From positions 390,845-454,844 of the forward strand of contig JAKLMB010000014.1 of NCBI GenBank assembly GCA_022813625.1: 64,000 bases of DNA. The letters run 5' to 3'. Below are positions 36,221 through 47,748 of this stretch, piece after piece; the stretch's first letter is position 1; each line of letters opens with the position of its first letter. The stretch comes from Aaosphaeria pasadenensis (lineage: Eukaryota > Ascomycota > Dothideomycetes > Pleosporales). Position numbers and translations under genes: made by a program. The notes beneath the pieces were generated by a model. The model did not search any database and was not told the DNA's origin. It saw nothing but the letters and a program-made list of their open reading frames with translations.

Positions 36221-37836
36221 ATGGGGAGGCTTACTACTATTATGTCTGCCCTTTTTATCGCTATCGGAGGTGAGACTAAGTATCCATAAACTTTCGTCTA
36301 GTACTAAAGAAGAACAATCATAACAGGTTTCCTCTTCGGCTATGACTCTGGTATCATCGGTTCCGTCATTTCCCTTCCAACCTTCAAGGCAACATTCTCT
36401 ACTCCGGATTCAAATACGGTTGGCGGAATCGTGTCTTCTTTCCAAGGGGGCGCTATCCTTGGTACCATGATCAACATGATTGGAGCGGACTGGGCCGGTC
36501 GTAGAAACACGATCTTTGCAGGCGCTCTGATTTCTACACTTGGATGCGCTATACAAGCCGGTGCTGTAAGCATTGCGATGTTGGTCATTGGCCGCTTCAT
36601 CGCTGGAGTGGCCGTGGGAATGCTGACATCGACCGTACCTCTGTATGCTTCTGAGCTCTCCGAGGCTAAATACCGAGGCATGCTTGCGGGACTATTGCAG
36701 TGGATGCTATCCTGGGGATTTTTTGCCGCACAGTGGATAGGCTACGGATGTTCGTTTAGCAAAACTGATTTCTCATGTAAACGCGCTCCAGGATCTAGCT
36801 TTGCTGTACTTTATCGCTGATATCATCGTCTTAGGGCGTTTCCCGCTTGCTTTCCAAACTGTTCCAAGTCTGACGCTAGCAGCTGGTATCTACTTCCTCC
36901 AAGAGTCCCCACGATGGCTTGTTGAAAAGGACCTCGTCGAAGAAGCTCGGGTTGCACTTCAGAAGCTCAGAAGCGGATTGGATCAATCTTTGATAGATGC
37001 TGAGTTCAGTGATATCCACGCGACCATCGTAGCAGATCGGGACATCGCCCAAGTGTCTTGGAAATCGATTGTAACCAAGCCTTCCTGGCGCCGACGCTTG
37101 CTTCTGGGATGCGGTGTCCAGGCTTTTGGACAGCTCTCTGGAATCAATGTCATTAACTAGTCAGTATTCTGGGATTCTCAAAGTCGCATCTTCGAGAACT
37201 GACTGAGCGAACAGTTACGGACCAATCATCTACGGCATACTTGGCATCGAGAATCAGACATCGTTGATGATAATCGGGATCAGCGGTGCCTTGTCTATCG
37301 TCTACTGCACCATTGGCTTATATCTCATCGACCGTGTGGGCCGCGTCAAACCGCTCATCGTTTCGGCTATTGGACTGGGCTTATGCCTACTCGTCAATGC
37401 AGTACAGGCCCAGTACTTCAACGAACAAAACACTAATCAACTGCGCGCCATGGTGGCGATGAACTTCCTGTTCAGCTTCTTCTTCACGCCACTAGGAATC
37501 ATTACCTGGGTCTACCCAGCCGAAATTTTCCCAATCCAGGCCAGAGCTCTAGGCAACGCTATTACAACTTTCACTAACTGGACTCTTAACCTCGTTTTTG
37601 CTCAGTTCAGTCCCCTAGCCCTGAATGACGTTGGATTCAGATACTTCTACGCCTTCTTTGTCTTTAATCTTGTAGCCGCTGCATGTTATGTCTTCCTTTA
37701 CCCAGAGACTAAGCAAAAGACATTGGAGCAGATGGACGAGCTTTTCGGAGATGGGATTGTCGACCACCAAAAGATTACCTCTAGAGACATCAAAGAGACT
37801 GAAAATATTCCAGTACAAGTCAACAACGCAGCTTAA
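36221..37836 (+). CDS. MFS hexose-type sugar transporter
   Basis: 481 residues from exons 36221-36269, 36327-36776, 36835-37159 and 37215-37836. Sugar-porter marks: LFGYDSGIIGS in TM1, DWAGRRN after TM2, GRFIAGVAVG in TM4, a conserved SWRFPLAFQ rebuilt across the second intron, QESPRWLV, GINVINYYGP rebuilt across the third intron, DRVGRVKP, and a C-terminal YPETKQKTLEQMDELFG. The first coding exon is only 49 nt. Fungal relatives carry glucose, other hexoses or disaccharides; the substrate is not readable here. Confidence 0.92.
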
Positions 37837-38888
37837 TCATAGAGCTTGTACAATACGAGGTAGTAGAGGACGGTAGGGTGGGTGATGTTTCTTGGCTTGC
37901 ATGTAGTAGTGGGAGTGCTGGAAAGACGGTGCATATCACAAAGCGCATACACAATAAAAGACTCAGAAGATGAATGCAAAAGTTCGCACTAGTCGTTTGG
38001 AGAATGATGCGCCTAAATGGAATCTCATCGGGCCTGAATTCGCAATAACATCAACCGCATGTATTTCACCAATACTCCTAAAACCGCTGGGCAGATTCCG
38101 AAACAGTGATTAGCTTGACAATCTATGGTGCGTGGGTACTTCAGAGCCCTTGCATAAGCGACAGCCAAGCTTCCTTTGATCTCAAAATTCCTTGTTCTAC
38201 AACAACGGATACCTATATTAAGAGGCGACTGTACGGAGTGAGCCGTAGAACTGAATGAAACTTGACAAGCCATTACCTTTGGCGACCCTGAAGTATATAT
38301 AAGTATATTTATGGAGACATGATTCTTGATGCACACAACACAGGCTACAGGGTGGGAAATGGTACAACCCATTCATTCATTTTCTCTGCGGGGTAAGAGA
38401 GATATCTTAGCTAATACCCGGTTTAGCGTCTGCGAGAAATTCCCAGGTACCTACCGACAGTCTACGATTACTAGAAGCTCGTCGCTCGTTATGACATCGG
38501 GGAGCGGCAGAGGAGATGGGAGTAGAGCTTCATTACAGGAGGCAGGTCACTGCCGGGAGATCCATGGCCGACCCGTTTGATGGCTGTTGATGAACAAACA
38601 ATGATGTGCTAACAATGCTAGGCTGAAATCGCAATGGTGAAAGAAACCTTGTTTCTCACCTCAATTAACTGCCATTGTGCGTTTTCAATGACAGCCTAAA
38701 CGCCCATTCTACATATTTTACAAAGATCATTACTACGACTCAACATCATACTTCACTTACAACATTATACCTGTGCTGGATTCTTACAGACAGCTGCTAT
38801 ATATAAAGACCCCCGCGGTCGCACTTTTCAGAGGAACAACCCTTCCTTACAAACACATTCCACTATATTCACATACGCAATTCACAGA
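37837..38888. other. intergenic with TATA promoter
   Basis: 3' flank of the transporter, then the promoter of the 38889 gene. A clear TATATAAAG lies at about 38799-38807, about 85 bp before the ATG, followed by a C/A-rich leader. Confidence 0.65.
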
Positions 38889-39998
38889 ATGTCATCCGCC
38901 GAAACCTTCGAAGGCTCTGAGGCCCGGGTCGAAGAATTCGGGGCAGGGCATGATTATAAACCGGGCGATGAACTAAACGCGATAGCAGACCATACAGAGC
39001 TAGTCCTAGACGGCTCCAGGCCTATCTGCCCGGTGAATGATGTGTTACAAATCATGCACGAGCCCACAGCCAATCATAAGCCTTTTCTGCCATTCCTCAG
39101 ACAAAGGAGCCGTAAATTTAAGGCAGAGGATATAAAATATGTCTTTGATGACCAGCTTTGTCGGTGGTGGGAATTTCGCAAATGGCAGTGGGTTAACAGG
39201 GGTGCGACTGGAGATGAAGGATTTCTTGAGTATCTCACTTCAAAAAGGAGGAGGGACACGCTTAGAGGAGAAGTGAAGAAGGTATGCCGCGATTCGTATG
39301 AGGAAAGCGTTCGGAACTGGTGGAAGATCATGAGAAAGGACCGACTCCTTGAGGAGCAGGGGTTTCACGCATACCAGGAGGCAGTTAAGAGGAACCTGGC
39401 GCCCTACAACTTCGAAAATCTGCAGTTGATGGAGGATCCACGGAAACAAAGCAAATGGACCGCCTGGCTTGAATACCTCAACTACGAGCAGTGGTGGTTG
39501 GGAGAATGCGCCCCTGCCGTGGAACGCGAGGAGGAGCAACATCATCAGGCCTGGGAAAAGTTCCTCGAAGCAGCAAGTTCACTACCTACAATCTCGGAGA
39601 AAGAGTTAGCCTTCTTGGAAGAAAGCAGCCCTGACATGGTTGCGATGTGTGAGTCGGTGTGCCCGATTCGCAAGCCCATGGATCGCAGGTATGGTATAAC
39701 GAGGAAGGATCTGGGCAGCGCTGTGAAAGCGATCAACGACTTAACTAAAGATACGGAGCGCTTTCGCCGCGCAGATTTGGTCCTCTGCCAGCAAAAGAAC
39801 CGAGTAAAGTGGATTATCCAGGAAGCACGTGTAATGGAGGCCGAGATGCTTGAGCAAAGCAAGAATGTTCCAGACTCGGGGGAGGGCAAGAAGAGGAAGC
39901 GTGATGAATCAGACTCAGAGGAAAGCAAGAAGAAGAGGCGCGATGCTTCTGACGATTCTGAGCGGCTCCTTCTGCAGAGTGGGTTGAGGAACGCCTGA
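38889..39998 (+). CDS. uncharacterised basic-tailed protein, paralogue of 27854-29403
   Basis: 369 residues, single exon, function unknown. It shares with the gene at 27854 the strings CRWWEFRKWQ, NRG followed by GFLEYL, AYQEAVKRNLAPYNF, TAWLEYLNYEQWWL and NRVKWIIQEA in the same order, but lacks its N-terminal helical domain. The tail has bipartite nuclear-signal clusters (GKKRKRD, SKKKRRD) separated by acidic Ser-rich spacers. A TATA box sits about 85 bp upstream. Nuclear location is inferred from the tail only. Confidence 0.82.
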   Translation: MSSAETFEGSEARVEEFGAGHDYKPGDELNAIADHTELVLDGSRPICPVNDVLQIMHEPTANHKPFLPFLRQRSRKFKAEDIKYVFDDQLCRWWEFRKWQWVNRGATGDEGFLEYLTSKRRRDTLRGEVKKVCRDSYEESVRNWWKIMRKDRLLEEQGFHAYQEAVKRNLAPYNFENLQLMEDPRKQSKWTAWLEYLNYEQWWLGECAPAVEREEEQHHQAWEKFLEAASSLPTISEKELAFLEESSPDMVAMCESVCPIRKPMDRRYGITRKDLGSAVKAINDLTKDTERFRRADLVLCQQKNRVKWIIQEARVMEAEMLEQSKNVPDSGEGKKRKRDESDSEESKKKRRDASDDSERLLLQSGLRNA

Positions 39999-41121
39999 TC
40001 CTGAACCTTCGTCCCATGGCTCTGATACAGCCTTTGCTGTCCTAAGCAACGGGCAAACACAGTCAATTTTCCTAACCGCGTTACTCTCAATTGCAAAGTT
40101 TTAGCTTCTATCGATTCTACCACACTCATTACACTCAGCAACAATAAGTGATATATAGAACAATCTATCAATAACCCAGAAACAATCATGACAACTGCAC
40201 AACTTGTGAATAAACAAATGTATGTTGATATTGTGAAACAACAGATAAGTGAAGCTATTCGGGGATCACGTGTAGAGAAACAGGACTAGGCAGGGCTTGG
40301 ACAGGTTCCCCCACTGCCTTAATCTACCTACCTCTAGAGGCTTATCAACAGTAGATGATATCTACCTATCCTACCTGATCACCGATTGCGGGTCGTGCCT
40401 GTGATGCTTATAGAGGCGTCTGTACGCGACAATATCCGATGAGCGGCGAAGGCATGCAGGGCCACTACGACAAGTTTGTCAACGACAGTTTCATTAATTC
40501 ATCTGCAGCGGTTCCATACAACTGAGCGCAGCCCACGGGAATGGTATATACCATTGCTTTCTGTAGATATCCCGTGTAGCGTGTTGTGTCTTAAAACGAA
40601 CCACCATGATGCGACATATCTGGATTATAACCCACCACGCGAACTGAAAAGCTTCCGCGGCGTTGACCAGGATACCCGAAGCCCAACTATGCAGCATACG
40701 AATCGTGAACTACGCCATCAGCGTCAACAGCTCAAGCAGGACTGAGAGAAGTGAGTTGGAGAGATAGGGATGTCACATAAGGTGACGTTAACATAGACGT
40801 TGGAAGGAATGGAAAATATATTTTCCGAGATATCGATGCTTTAATTTAGTTACCTATCTAGGTAAGGTAAGGTAGGTATATTTATATGAACATGAATATG
40901 GACTTCAAGATTGCCGTGATCAAGAATCAGCGTGCGCACATCCCGAAGGGATGTTAGTCAAAGTGGAGGCAGAAGATGCAAGGAGAAAGGCTCTTCTGGG
41001 AGCAAACGGTGCAATGATGGTACGGTTACGGTACACTAGCCTTGGCCAAGTTGGAAAAAAAGAGAAAGACCACCGTGAAACGTAGTCGGTGGTGGTACAT
41101 GAATGGAAAAAACGAAATGCA
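39999..41121. other. convergent intergenic region
   Basis: Separates the plus-strand paralogue from the minus-strand APSES gene. 40805-40870 resembles 32715-32770. An AGGTAAGGTAAGGTAGGTA short repeat lies near 40859-40878. No gene. Confidence 0.55.
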
Positions 41122-43774
41122 TTAAGCATCGGCGCCCTCGACTTTCCTCAGGAACTCCCTTACGCGTCCGACCTCCACGCCGTCGAGGGGATCGCTGTCG
41201 AGCGCTTGCACGAGACCCTCCAGCACGCTGTCGATGCGATCTTCGTCCGTCTTGGTGCAGAGGCATACGACTTTCCGGTACATCATTTCGAGCTGGCCGT
41301 CCTTTTCCTTGAGCTTCTGGCGGCGGTCGGCGAGGGCTTCGTTGTTGCGGACGTAGACATCGAGGCGGTGGCGGAGGGTTTGTATGGAGGGGAGCTGGGC
41401 AATGGCGGAGGCGTGGTCGCGGCCGAGTGTAGATACGTCGATTGGGAGGGGCGTTTGGACGTACGATGCGCCGTCGGAAGAGTTGGTTAGGAGGAGATCG
41501 CCTGCTGCACGCACTTCGGCGGGGAGGTCCTCGCTGCGGACGACAACCATTGCGCCGTCCGTATCTGCGTAGCCCACTTTGCGTCTCTCACGGATGTCGG
41601 TGCCTGTGCTGACGGAGAGGTTATGTTTTTGGAGTTCGAGCCAGCGGCGGAGATTTGTGATACGTTTGGCCCGGTCATGGCGGGTGCGGAGTCGTATTCG
41701 TAGTGACTCTAAGCGTTGCTGCTCGGTCTTTTGTAATGCAGATAGCTGTGCAATCTGCTCATTTGTCCGGTCGATATTATCTTGCTTTAGTCTTGCTTCC
41801 TGTGTGAATTGCATGCTGGCGCTTTGAAGAATTCCGCTCATGACTGTTCAGTTAGTATATATCGATATTAACGGGAGCTTGGCAGAACATACGAGGTTGA
41901 ATCTCCCGACTCGTCTCCTCCACTTTCGTGAGCGGTGCTTTGCCCTTGCTCGGGCTACTAGCCTCCAACGACACCTGCACATCCGCATCAGTACCCACGC
42001 CAAAATCGACCGGCCTCGTGCCTTTGTGGTTGGGTATCGACGGATCGGCCTGAACCTCCATCAGCTGTGAGATGATGTTCCTGTTTCCTATCCTTGCTGC
42101 TAGGTTGAGTGCCGTGTTTCCAGCTTTGTCTCGCGCATTCACCATCTCCTGCATGAATCGCATCAGTCCAATCGGCTTTGGATAATTGACGCTGCCCTCG
42201 AACGACCCCGGCTGGCTATTCCCAATGTTGCTCCGGACAAGGTACTCAAGCAATGCTTCCAGGTAGTATTTGCTGGAGGCTGCTCGCCCTTTAATGGCAC
42301 ACGTAACCGCTATGTGGTGGAGGATGGTTCGTCCTTGGGCGTCTCGGAGCTCAATCAGTGGAGCGAGAATCTCCAGCGTCTCCGGAAAGCAGCTGTGGTC
42401 AAGACTGTTATTAACAGAGACGGCACTCATCAGCGGCGTTTGCCCGGCAGCATTGCCGCGGAACATGTTTGCTCCCTTGGATACCAGAAGCCGCATTAAG
42501 GACACGCGCGCAAGAGTGGCTGCCCAATGTAACGCCGTATTAGAGCTGTTATCGATGGGCATATCCAGATCTGCGCCAGAGAGATGGAGAATCGCGGGGT
42601 GGTTGGTGAAATCGGTCCGCGATTGGTCTGCAAAGAGGTCTGTCAGCATGGCCTGCTTCTCCTCCGCGAGCTTATCGCTTGGGTGAGGCAAGGGAGGCAA
42701 TGCAGTGGGAACTTCTCCATCGGCCGTGGTGAGCTGATGGCTCGTCTGGTAGAATGATTCGCTAGGCTCGGTAGGTGATCCATGGTCGCGCATTGAGATG
42801 TCAGCACCGTTGGGTTGTGAAAAAGACTCTTCTGTCCGCATACGTTTCCTGGGTGGCTCCGCCGAAACTTCGCCATCCATTCCGGTCCCATACGCGGAGT
42901 CTGCGTGACCATTTGCGCCGAAGCTGCGCTCGGAATGAAGGCTCTGTACACTCTGCTGGCTACTGGCTCGGAAGGATCCCTGGCTTCCCATTGGTCCTTG
43001 TGAGGGCCGGCTCATGCTGTGGTGACGTCCTTGCGATGAGCTTGCAGGTCGTGGAGCGGGTGAATTCAGTCGTGCAACTTTGTTCATGGCGGCAAGTGCG
43101 CTCGTTGCGGTTGAGGAGATATTAGAGAAAAAGGTACCGCCAAGGTTTGTAGTCGAAGGGCGGCCGTCCATGCTTTGCGTATAGAAACGTTTCCTGTTTG
43201 CTGCCATGGCCTGCTCTTTCGTCGGAGTCTCTATGCCTTGCCCTGCATTTCCTTCAGCGGTGATGTCGTAGTCGAGGAGAGGCCGGAGGATATCTTCGAC
43301 GCCGTACTGCCTACAGAACTCCCTCCCGCGGCGGTAATTGATCCATGTGCCTTGGTATTTTCCGTAACCTCCCTGCACCTTCTCGTGCTCGCCAGTCAGA
43401 ATTTCTTTTTCCAGCACCTTCGTGCGCTTGCCTTTGTCGACACCCGCGACCTTGAGGATCTGTGTAGCGTTGAGCCAGCCGTCCGATCGCCTCCGCATGA
43501 CTGCGACTCGGTTGACCTCCATTTCGTACACGGAAACGCCCGAGTATACAGCCTACTTTCCAGTTAGCTCATCCATCTATCCCTCGCCGGCGCAGTCGCA
43601 AGAATCACATACCGTATATATTTGAGGCTTATCCATGGCGTGTTGCTGGAGGCCGTTATGGTCGGAGAAGGAGCGGTTGAACGATGGCGCGGCCATCATC
43701 CCATGTGGCGCGGAATTGGAATACATGGCGGGCTGGGAGGAGGAACCTGAAGGAAAGGAGCGCGCGACTTGCAT
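41122..43774 (-). CDS. MBP1: APSES-ankyrin transcription factor, Mbp1/Res type
   Basis: DNA-binding subunit of an MBF-like complex controlling G1/S genes. 847 residues from exons 43774-43613, 43552-41893 and 41843-41122. The N-terminal APSES domain (about 55-160) includes VYEMEVNRVAVMRRRSDGWL, NATQILKVAG, KVQGGYGKYQGTWI and the tail of the domain at REFCRQYGVED. A Ser/Gln-rich linker with an RKRMR basic patch follows. Ankyrin repeats cover about 370-575 (NTALHWAATLARVSLMRLLV, GNTALNLAARIGN). A coiled coil (about 610-700) and the C-terminal region would bind the Swi6-type partner. The start at 43774 is the first in-frame ATG; a second Met-rich stretch near the APSES domain could be an alternative. 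Confidence 0.93.
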
Positions 43775-44289
43775 AATACCAGCGACAGAATCGGGACAGG
43801 AAGGAAGCGGTATGGAAGACCGTAAAGGGTAGATGAGTCGAGGTGAGTTCGAAGTGGGGAGGTGAGTGTTAAGCAGTAGGATTTGTAGCAGCTGCGCGGA
43901 CCATGGCCCAGTGATACTTCCGGGAGCCTGTCGCAAAAGCTGGAGCACTGCGAAGGCGAAATTGACTATGGATAGGCCTGTATTGTTAGTATCAACGATG
44001 GTATATGGGGGGATGGTAGTTGGGAGTCAGTCAGAGGGTGAATGTTAAGACGGGGAAGCGAACGAGAAGAAGCGCGTGCGTGTTCGCGTCGAGCCAATTC
44101 AGCCAATCAGGCGCCTCCGTTTCCGTTTCCCGTTTCCCGTTTCTCCCACCCCCATCTCATTCAATTATATTGCCAAATCCGTTAATTAACTAATAACCTC
44201 ATGGCTATGTGTTGATCCAGTAGGCAATCATCTGAAACCTCTCCCTCATATCCACCTCTTGCTCGCTCCTCTTGCTCTTCTCCTCCTCC
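43775..44289. promoter_or_regulatory. divergent promoter of APSES factor and LYR-like gene
   Basis: About 0.5 kb between two divergent ATGs. Contains repeated gtttcc/cgtttccc near 44120-44145 and a pyrimidine-rich run just before 44290. Confidence 0.5.
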
Positions 44290-45444
44290 ATGCCACCGCC
44301 ATATCCACGCCAATACACACCTTCGAACCTCAAATCGCTCCACCTCCTCCGCGCACTCCTCCGCGAGACCACATACCTCCCCGATGCAAATGCTCGCAGC
44401 TTCTTCCACCGCTACATCATAACGCGCTTCAAGACTTATCAGCCTCGGGAATATGCAGTGCCAACGAACAGGCTCGGAAGCAAATACAAACGTCGACCAA
44501 CCTCCGTGATCGAGGCACGAACGCCGGATGTCCAGCGAAAAGCACACAAGGCGCTGAACTACCTCCGCCGCGCGAACACTGGCGAGCCCACTTCGCTATG
44601 GAAGGTCCTACTGTTTACGTACGGCCGGTTGGGACCGAGGAGATACAAGCTCATGCAGAAGATTCTGGTCGAAGATGTCCCTGACAAAGAAGGCTTGTTA
44701 CCGCCGCTGCAGAGAATGTACTACAGCGGCAAAGGATACCTGCAATTCTTCGATGCGCCAATGGAGGTGAAGAAGAAGGCGAACGAGGCGCCAAAGCATT
44801 CCATTTCTATTTCCAAACGATACCCGCGATTGAGAGCTGTGCTGGCGAGTCAGCTCGCGAACGAAGTGTCACTGGGGCCAACGATAAAGCAAGGACAGCT
44901 CGTAACACCGGTCAACAATGTCTGGGAACGCCCAATGCCGGTCCGACGGGCGCGGAATGATGTGAAGAGGTGGTACGCGAGGACAATGGCTAGGATATTA
45001 CCTCCATTACCGACGAGAGAGTGGGAAAAATTGGAGTTTCTGGCGAGGGGAACCAAGAGATGGACGGACTTTGTGCCGCGAAGGACATCGGTAGGGAAAA
45101 CAGAGCTCAGCGAAGAGGAGCGCTCGATGAAGATAATACAAGATGGGCTTTGGCTGGAGAGGCCTAGCAAAGCGGACAGACCTGGTGGGAGGATACATCC
45201 ACACGCACTGACGCCACGTATGATGAAGCGCTTGTATGCAAGACTCTTTGCCCTGAGCTGCAGATTGGCCTACAACGAGAAATCAAAGAAATGGGTTGCG
45301 GATTGGGGAGTCAAGCAGGCGAACAAACAGGCAGAGGCACTCCCACAATCCGTCAGCGACTTGTTCTTCTCGGGGGTCGACAACAAAGGCCGAATTCTCC
45401 AACAACCACCGCCAGCACCTCCACGTCAACCCAACCCGAACTGA
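44290..45444 (+). CDS. LYR-motif / Cup1-like N-terminal domain protein
   Basis: 384 residues, single exon from ATG 44290. The N-terminal 90 residues look like the LYR-type helical fold of fungal Cup1-like proteins: LHLLRALLRETTYLPDANAR and FFHRYIITRFKTYQ. The rest is basic with a second conserved region (KRWYARTMARILPPLP, TPRMMKRLYARLFALSC). Such proteins are mostly mitochondrial, and the strongly basic N-terminus fits that, but the role is not established. It converges on the GNAT gene, with only 63 bp between the stops. Confidence 0.7.
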   Translation: MPPPYPRQYTPSNLKSLHLLRALLRETTYLPDANARSFFHRYIITRFKTYQPREYAVPTNRLGSKYKRRPTSVIEARTPDVQRKAHKALNYLRRANTGEPTSLWKVLLFTYGRLGPRRYKLMQKILVEDVPDKEGLLPPLQRMYYSGKGYLQFFDAPMEVKKKANEAPKHSISISKRYPRLRAVLASQLANEVSLGPTIKQGQLVTPVNNVWERPMPVRRARNDVKRWYARTMARILPPLPTREWEKLEFLARGTKRWTDFVPRRTSVGKTELSEEERSMKIIQDGLWLERPSKADRPGGRIHPHALTPRMMKRLYARLFALSCRLAYNEKSKKWVADWGVKQANKQAEALPQSVSDLFFSGVDNKGRILQQPPPAPPRQPNPN

Positions 45445-45507
45445 AACGAACCTCATGATATATACCCCCACCCAGATAGACTAACCCACACCAAAACTGA
45501 ATCAACA

Positions 45508-46106
45508 TCAGACCTGCGCTCCCATCTCCTCCAACTCCCTCCCCTCAACCCTCAACCCAACCCACTCCCCCTTCCTCTTCGCCCCCAGCCCCTCATAAAA
45601 CTTCAAACTACTCTCATTCCAATCCAAACAACTCCACTCGAGTCGCTTCCCTCCCACCTTCACCACCTCCCTCGCCAGTGCCCGTATCAACGCCTTCCCG
45701 TACCCCTTCTTCCTGTCCGCTTCCCGCACATACAGGTCCTCGAGATAGATCCCCGGGACGCCCGTCCACGTGCTGAAGTTGTAGAAGTAGACCGCAAGCC
45801 CCGCGACTTCGCGGCTGTCCGGGTCCGTCAGGAGGAGCGTCTTCGCGTAGCCGGGTGTGAAAGCGGAGGTGTTGGTCTCTTCGAAGGAGAGGGTGCGGGA
45901 GAGGGTTTCTTCGGTGGCTTCGACGCTCGAGAGCGCGTTCTCGTAGGTTGCGAGGTCTTTTATTAGGGCGAGGATTGTGGGGACGTCTGGGAGGGACTGT
46001 TAGTTAAACACATGGAAAAGAAAACATGTAAATTGCAACTTTCGCACTCACCATCCCGCCTCGCATGACGTATCGTCGCGCCGTTCTCAAGCGTAGTCTC
46101 GGCCAT
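45508..46106 (-). CDS. GNAT N-acetyltransferase, diamine/thialysine acetyltransferase-like
   Basis: 177 residues from exons 46106-46052 and 45986-45508. Acetyl-CoA-dependent transfer to an amine. The fold signature is intact: YLEDLYVREADRKKGYGKAL carries the acetyl-CoA loop (RxxGxG/A type), and WNESSLKFYEGLGAK is the C-terminal motif of the spermidine/thialysine acetyltransferase group. Length is typical for that group. The substrate (polyamine or S-aminoethyl-cysteine-like) is inferred from similarity of these strings only. Confidence 0.88.
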
Positions 46107-46669
46107 TGTTTCTGTCCTCTTGGTACCTACTTGTGTTTTTTTTCGTTTGGTTCAATTGTGCAAGGCAAGCGACGAGAGCTTTATATTTGAATTCCCACGC
46201 GCTAGACGCCGTGTGTACGTTTTGTGGAGCTTGTTGTAGCTAGGTATAATAGTCTGTGTCGGCGTCACTGGAAGGGCGTGATGGGTGCGGTGCGGGGAGC
46301 GGGCGGATGTGATTGGCCGGAATGGTAGCCAGGGGAGCGTGCTGGGTGCTGAGATGCAGCCGTTTACCTACCTTACGAAGCAGTGAAGTGCAGGTTCTGT
46401 TCGTCGTTTTGAATAGACAGGTAGATGAGAGGAATAATTAATTACGTGCTATAACGGTGGTTAATTGAGATGATGGACTGAGGCTTTGGATATATAAGAG
46501 GCTGCGTTGTTACGCTCTATCCTTTCTTTTCTCTACTCAACACCTTCGAACATAATTTCGCAAACAAAAAAAAACGTCAACCAGCTTCACAATGCTGAGA
46601 AGGCTCCGCGACATGTGCGAATTGAAACCGAATTTTCCGAGGAAGATTTAAAAAACCAAACCTGATGCC
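46107..46669 (+). promoter_or_regulatory. strong-looking TATA promoter and leader
   Basis: ggatatataagagg at about 46488-46501 is followed by a CT-rich start region and an A-rich leader ending in cttcacaATG at 46592. This is the layout of highly expressed fungal genes. The first frame from 46592 stops after 19 codons. Confidence 0.55.
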
Positions 46670-46837
46670 ATGAACGCGAGATTCGATTTCGAATTCCAGG
46701 ATATTATCGATCATGCGATTCCTCGTCGTAGCTTTTTCGCGCGTCTCAGAATCATGCTCCGAAAAACGTCATGGACTGTACTGAGAGAAGTACCGAAAAG
46801 ATGGCTTAGGCTGGAGGAGTGTGCCTTTTCCCTTTAG
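46670..46837 (+). CDS. short ORF of 55 codons, uncertain
   Basis: Opens in the same frame as the 46592 ATG, after one intervening stop. The product is basic and aromatic (AIPRRSFFARLRIMLRK). It could be part of a decayed gene or a small orphan protein. No family recognised. Confidence 0.25.
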   Translation: MNARFDFEFQDIIDHAIPRRSFFARLRIMLRKTSWTVLREVPKRWLRLEECAFSL

Positions 46838-46875
46838 CCTTTGCGATACATTTTAGTAGGAGGTCCGAAACAAAA

Positions 46876-47748
46876 ATGGAACTGGTAACGAATATGAGAG
46901 GAGGAAGTAAAAAGAAAACCAGCAGTCATCCATATGTTGATCTTGTTAGAGAGATTCTCTCGAAAGATGTACCCGAAATTTTGCAACCACCAAGGAGGCG
47001 ATTTTCCAAGCTGGCCAGACAAATGCAAACCAAAAGACCATGGAGGAAGAGAGAATGTGCAACTTGCACAAGGGAAAGACATTACACCTGGTACCATTCA
47101 CTATTCTTGGATCTGATTTTACTCTTTCCTTTCCATAAAAAAATGTTCGACGACTTCAACTTTCTACCTTGGTCCTTGATGAGAAAGACGACGACATCTC
47201 GTATAGGACTGGGCCATGACCTTGAAGAGGATATAAACTATATGCCGATGGAGTGTGACGTGGCATTCGCTTTCCTGATCACACTTAAAATGGTTTCGAA
47301 ACGTTTGATGGAAGGTTTTCAAAACAACCAAAAGACAGAAATGTGGTTGGAATTCTCTCGAATAAGATCGATCTCAGGATCAAAAGCTTTGAAAGGCTTC
47401 ATGGGATACCCCCGAGGTGGCACAAAACAAAGCCACTTCCGTTCGAACAGACGCTGTTCTCTTATCTCACAAGTGAGCCATATCTACTCAAATGTTCGGC
47501 GTAACGAGATCATGAGATACAAACAATGGCCGAGCGGTTTCTCGAATTTTGCTGCTTGCACTACTTCTGAATATCGAACTCAAGCATACACAATTCAACC
47601 AAACTACATCTTCCCCTTTGGAGTCATTGGCGAATGTCCCGAAAAATCACCACATCAAGTCCACCCATGCCCGATTTCGGGGTCATATTCACATTTTATC
47701 TCACAACACCGTTCTCCATTCGATCGAAAATGGAGTGCCATCAAATGA
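46876..47748 (+). CDS. orphan ORF, possible lineage-specific or decayed gene
   Basis: 290 codons from ATG 46876 to TGA 47746-47748 with no recognisable domain. The product is rich in Arg, Lys, Phe and Ser, with a CATC pair near residue 70. The local sequence is poorer in GC than the flanking genes. No introns are needed, but the ATG lies about 380 bp downstream of the TATA element and behind other ATGs, so translation from it is doubtful. Confidence 0.3.
   Translation: MELVTNMRGGSKKKTSSHPYVDLVREILSKDVPEILQPPRRRFSKLARQMQTKRPWRKRECATCTRERHYTWYHSLFLDLILLFPFHKKMFDDFNFLPWSLMRKTTTSRIGLGHDLEEDINYMPMECDVAFAFLITLKMVSKRLMEGFQNNQKTEMWLEFSRIRSISGSKALKGFMGYPRGGTKQSHFRSNRRCSLISQVSHIYSNVRRNEIMRYKQWPSGFSNFAACTTSEYRTQAYTIQPNYIFPFGVIGECPEKSPHQVHPCPISGSYSHFISQHRSPFDRKWSAIK

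Noticed and set aside
39545..40189. 214-codon antisense frame over the 38889-39998 gene
   Set aside because: Overlaps a clearly homologous coding frame on the other strand.
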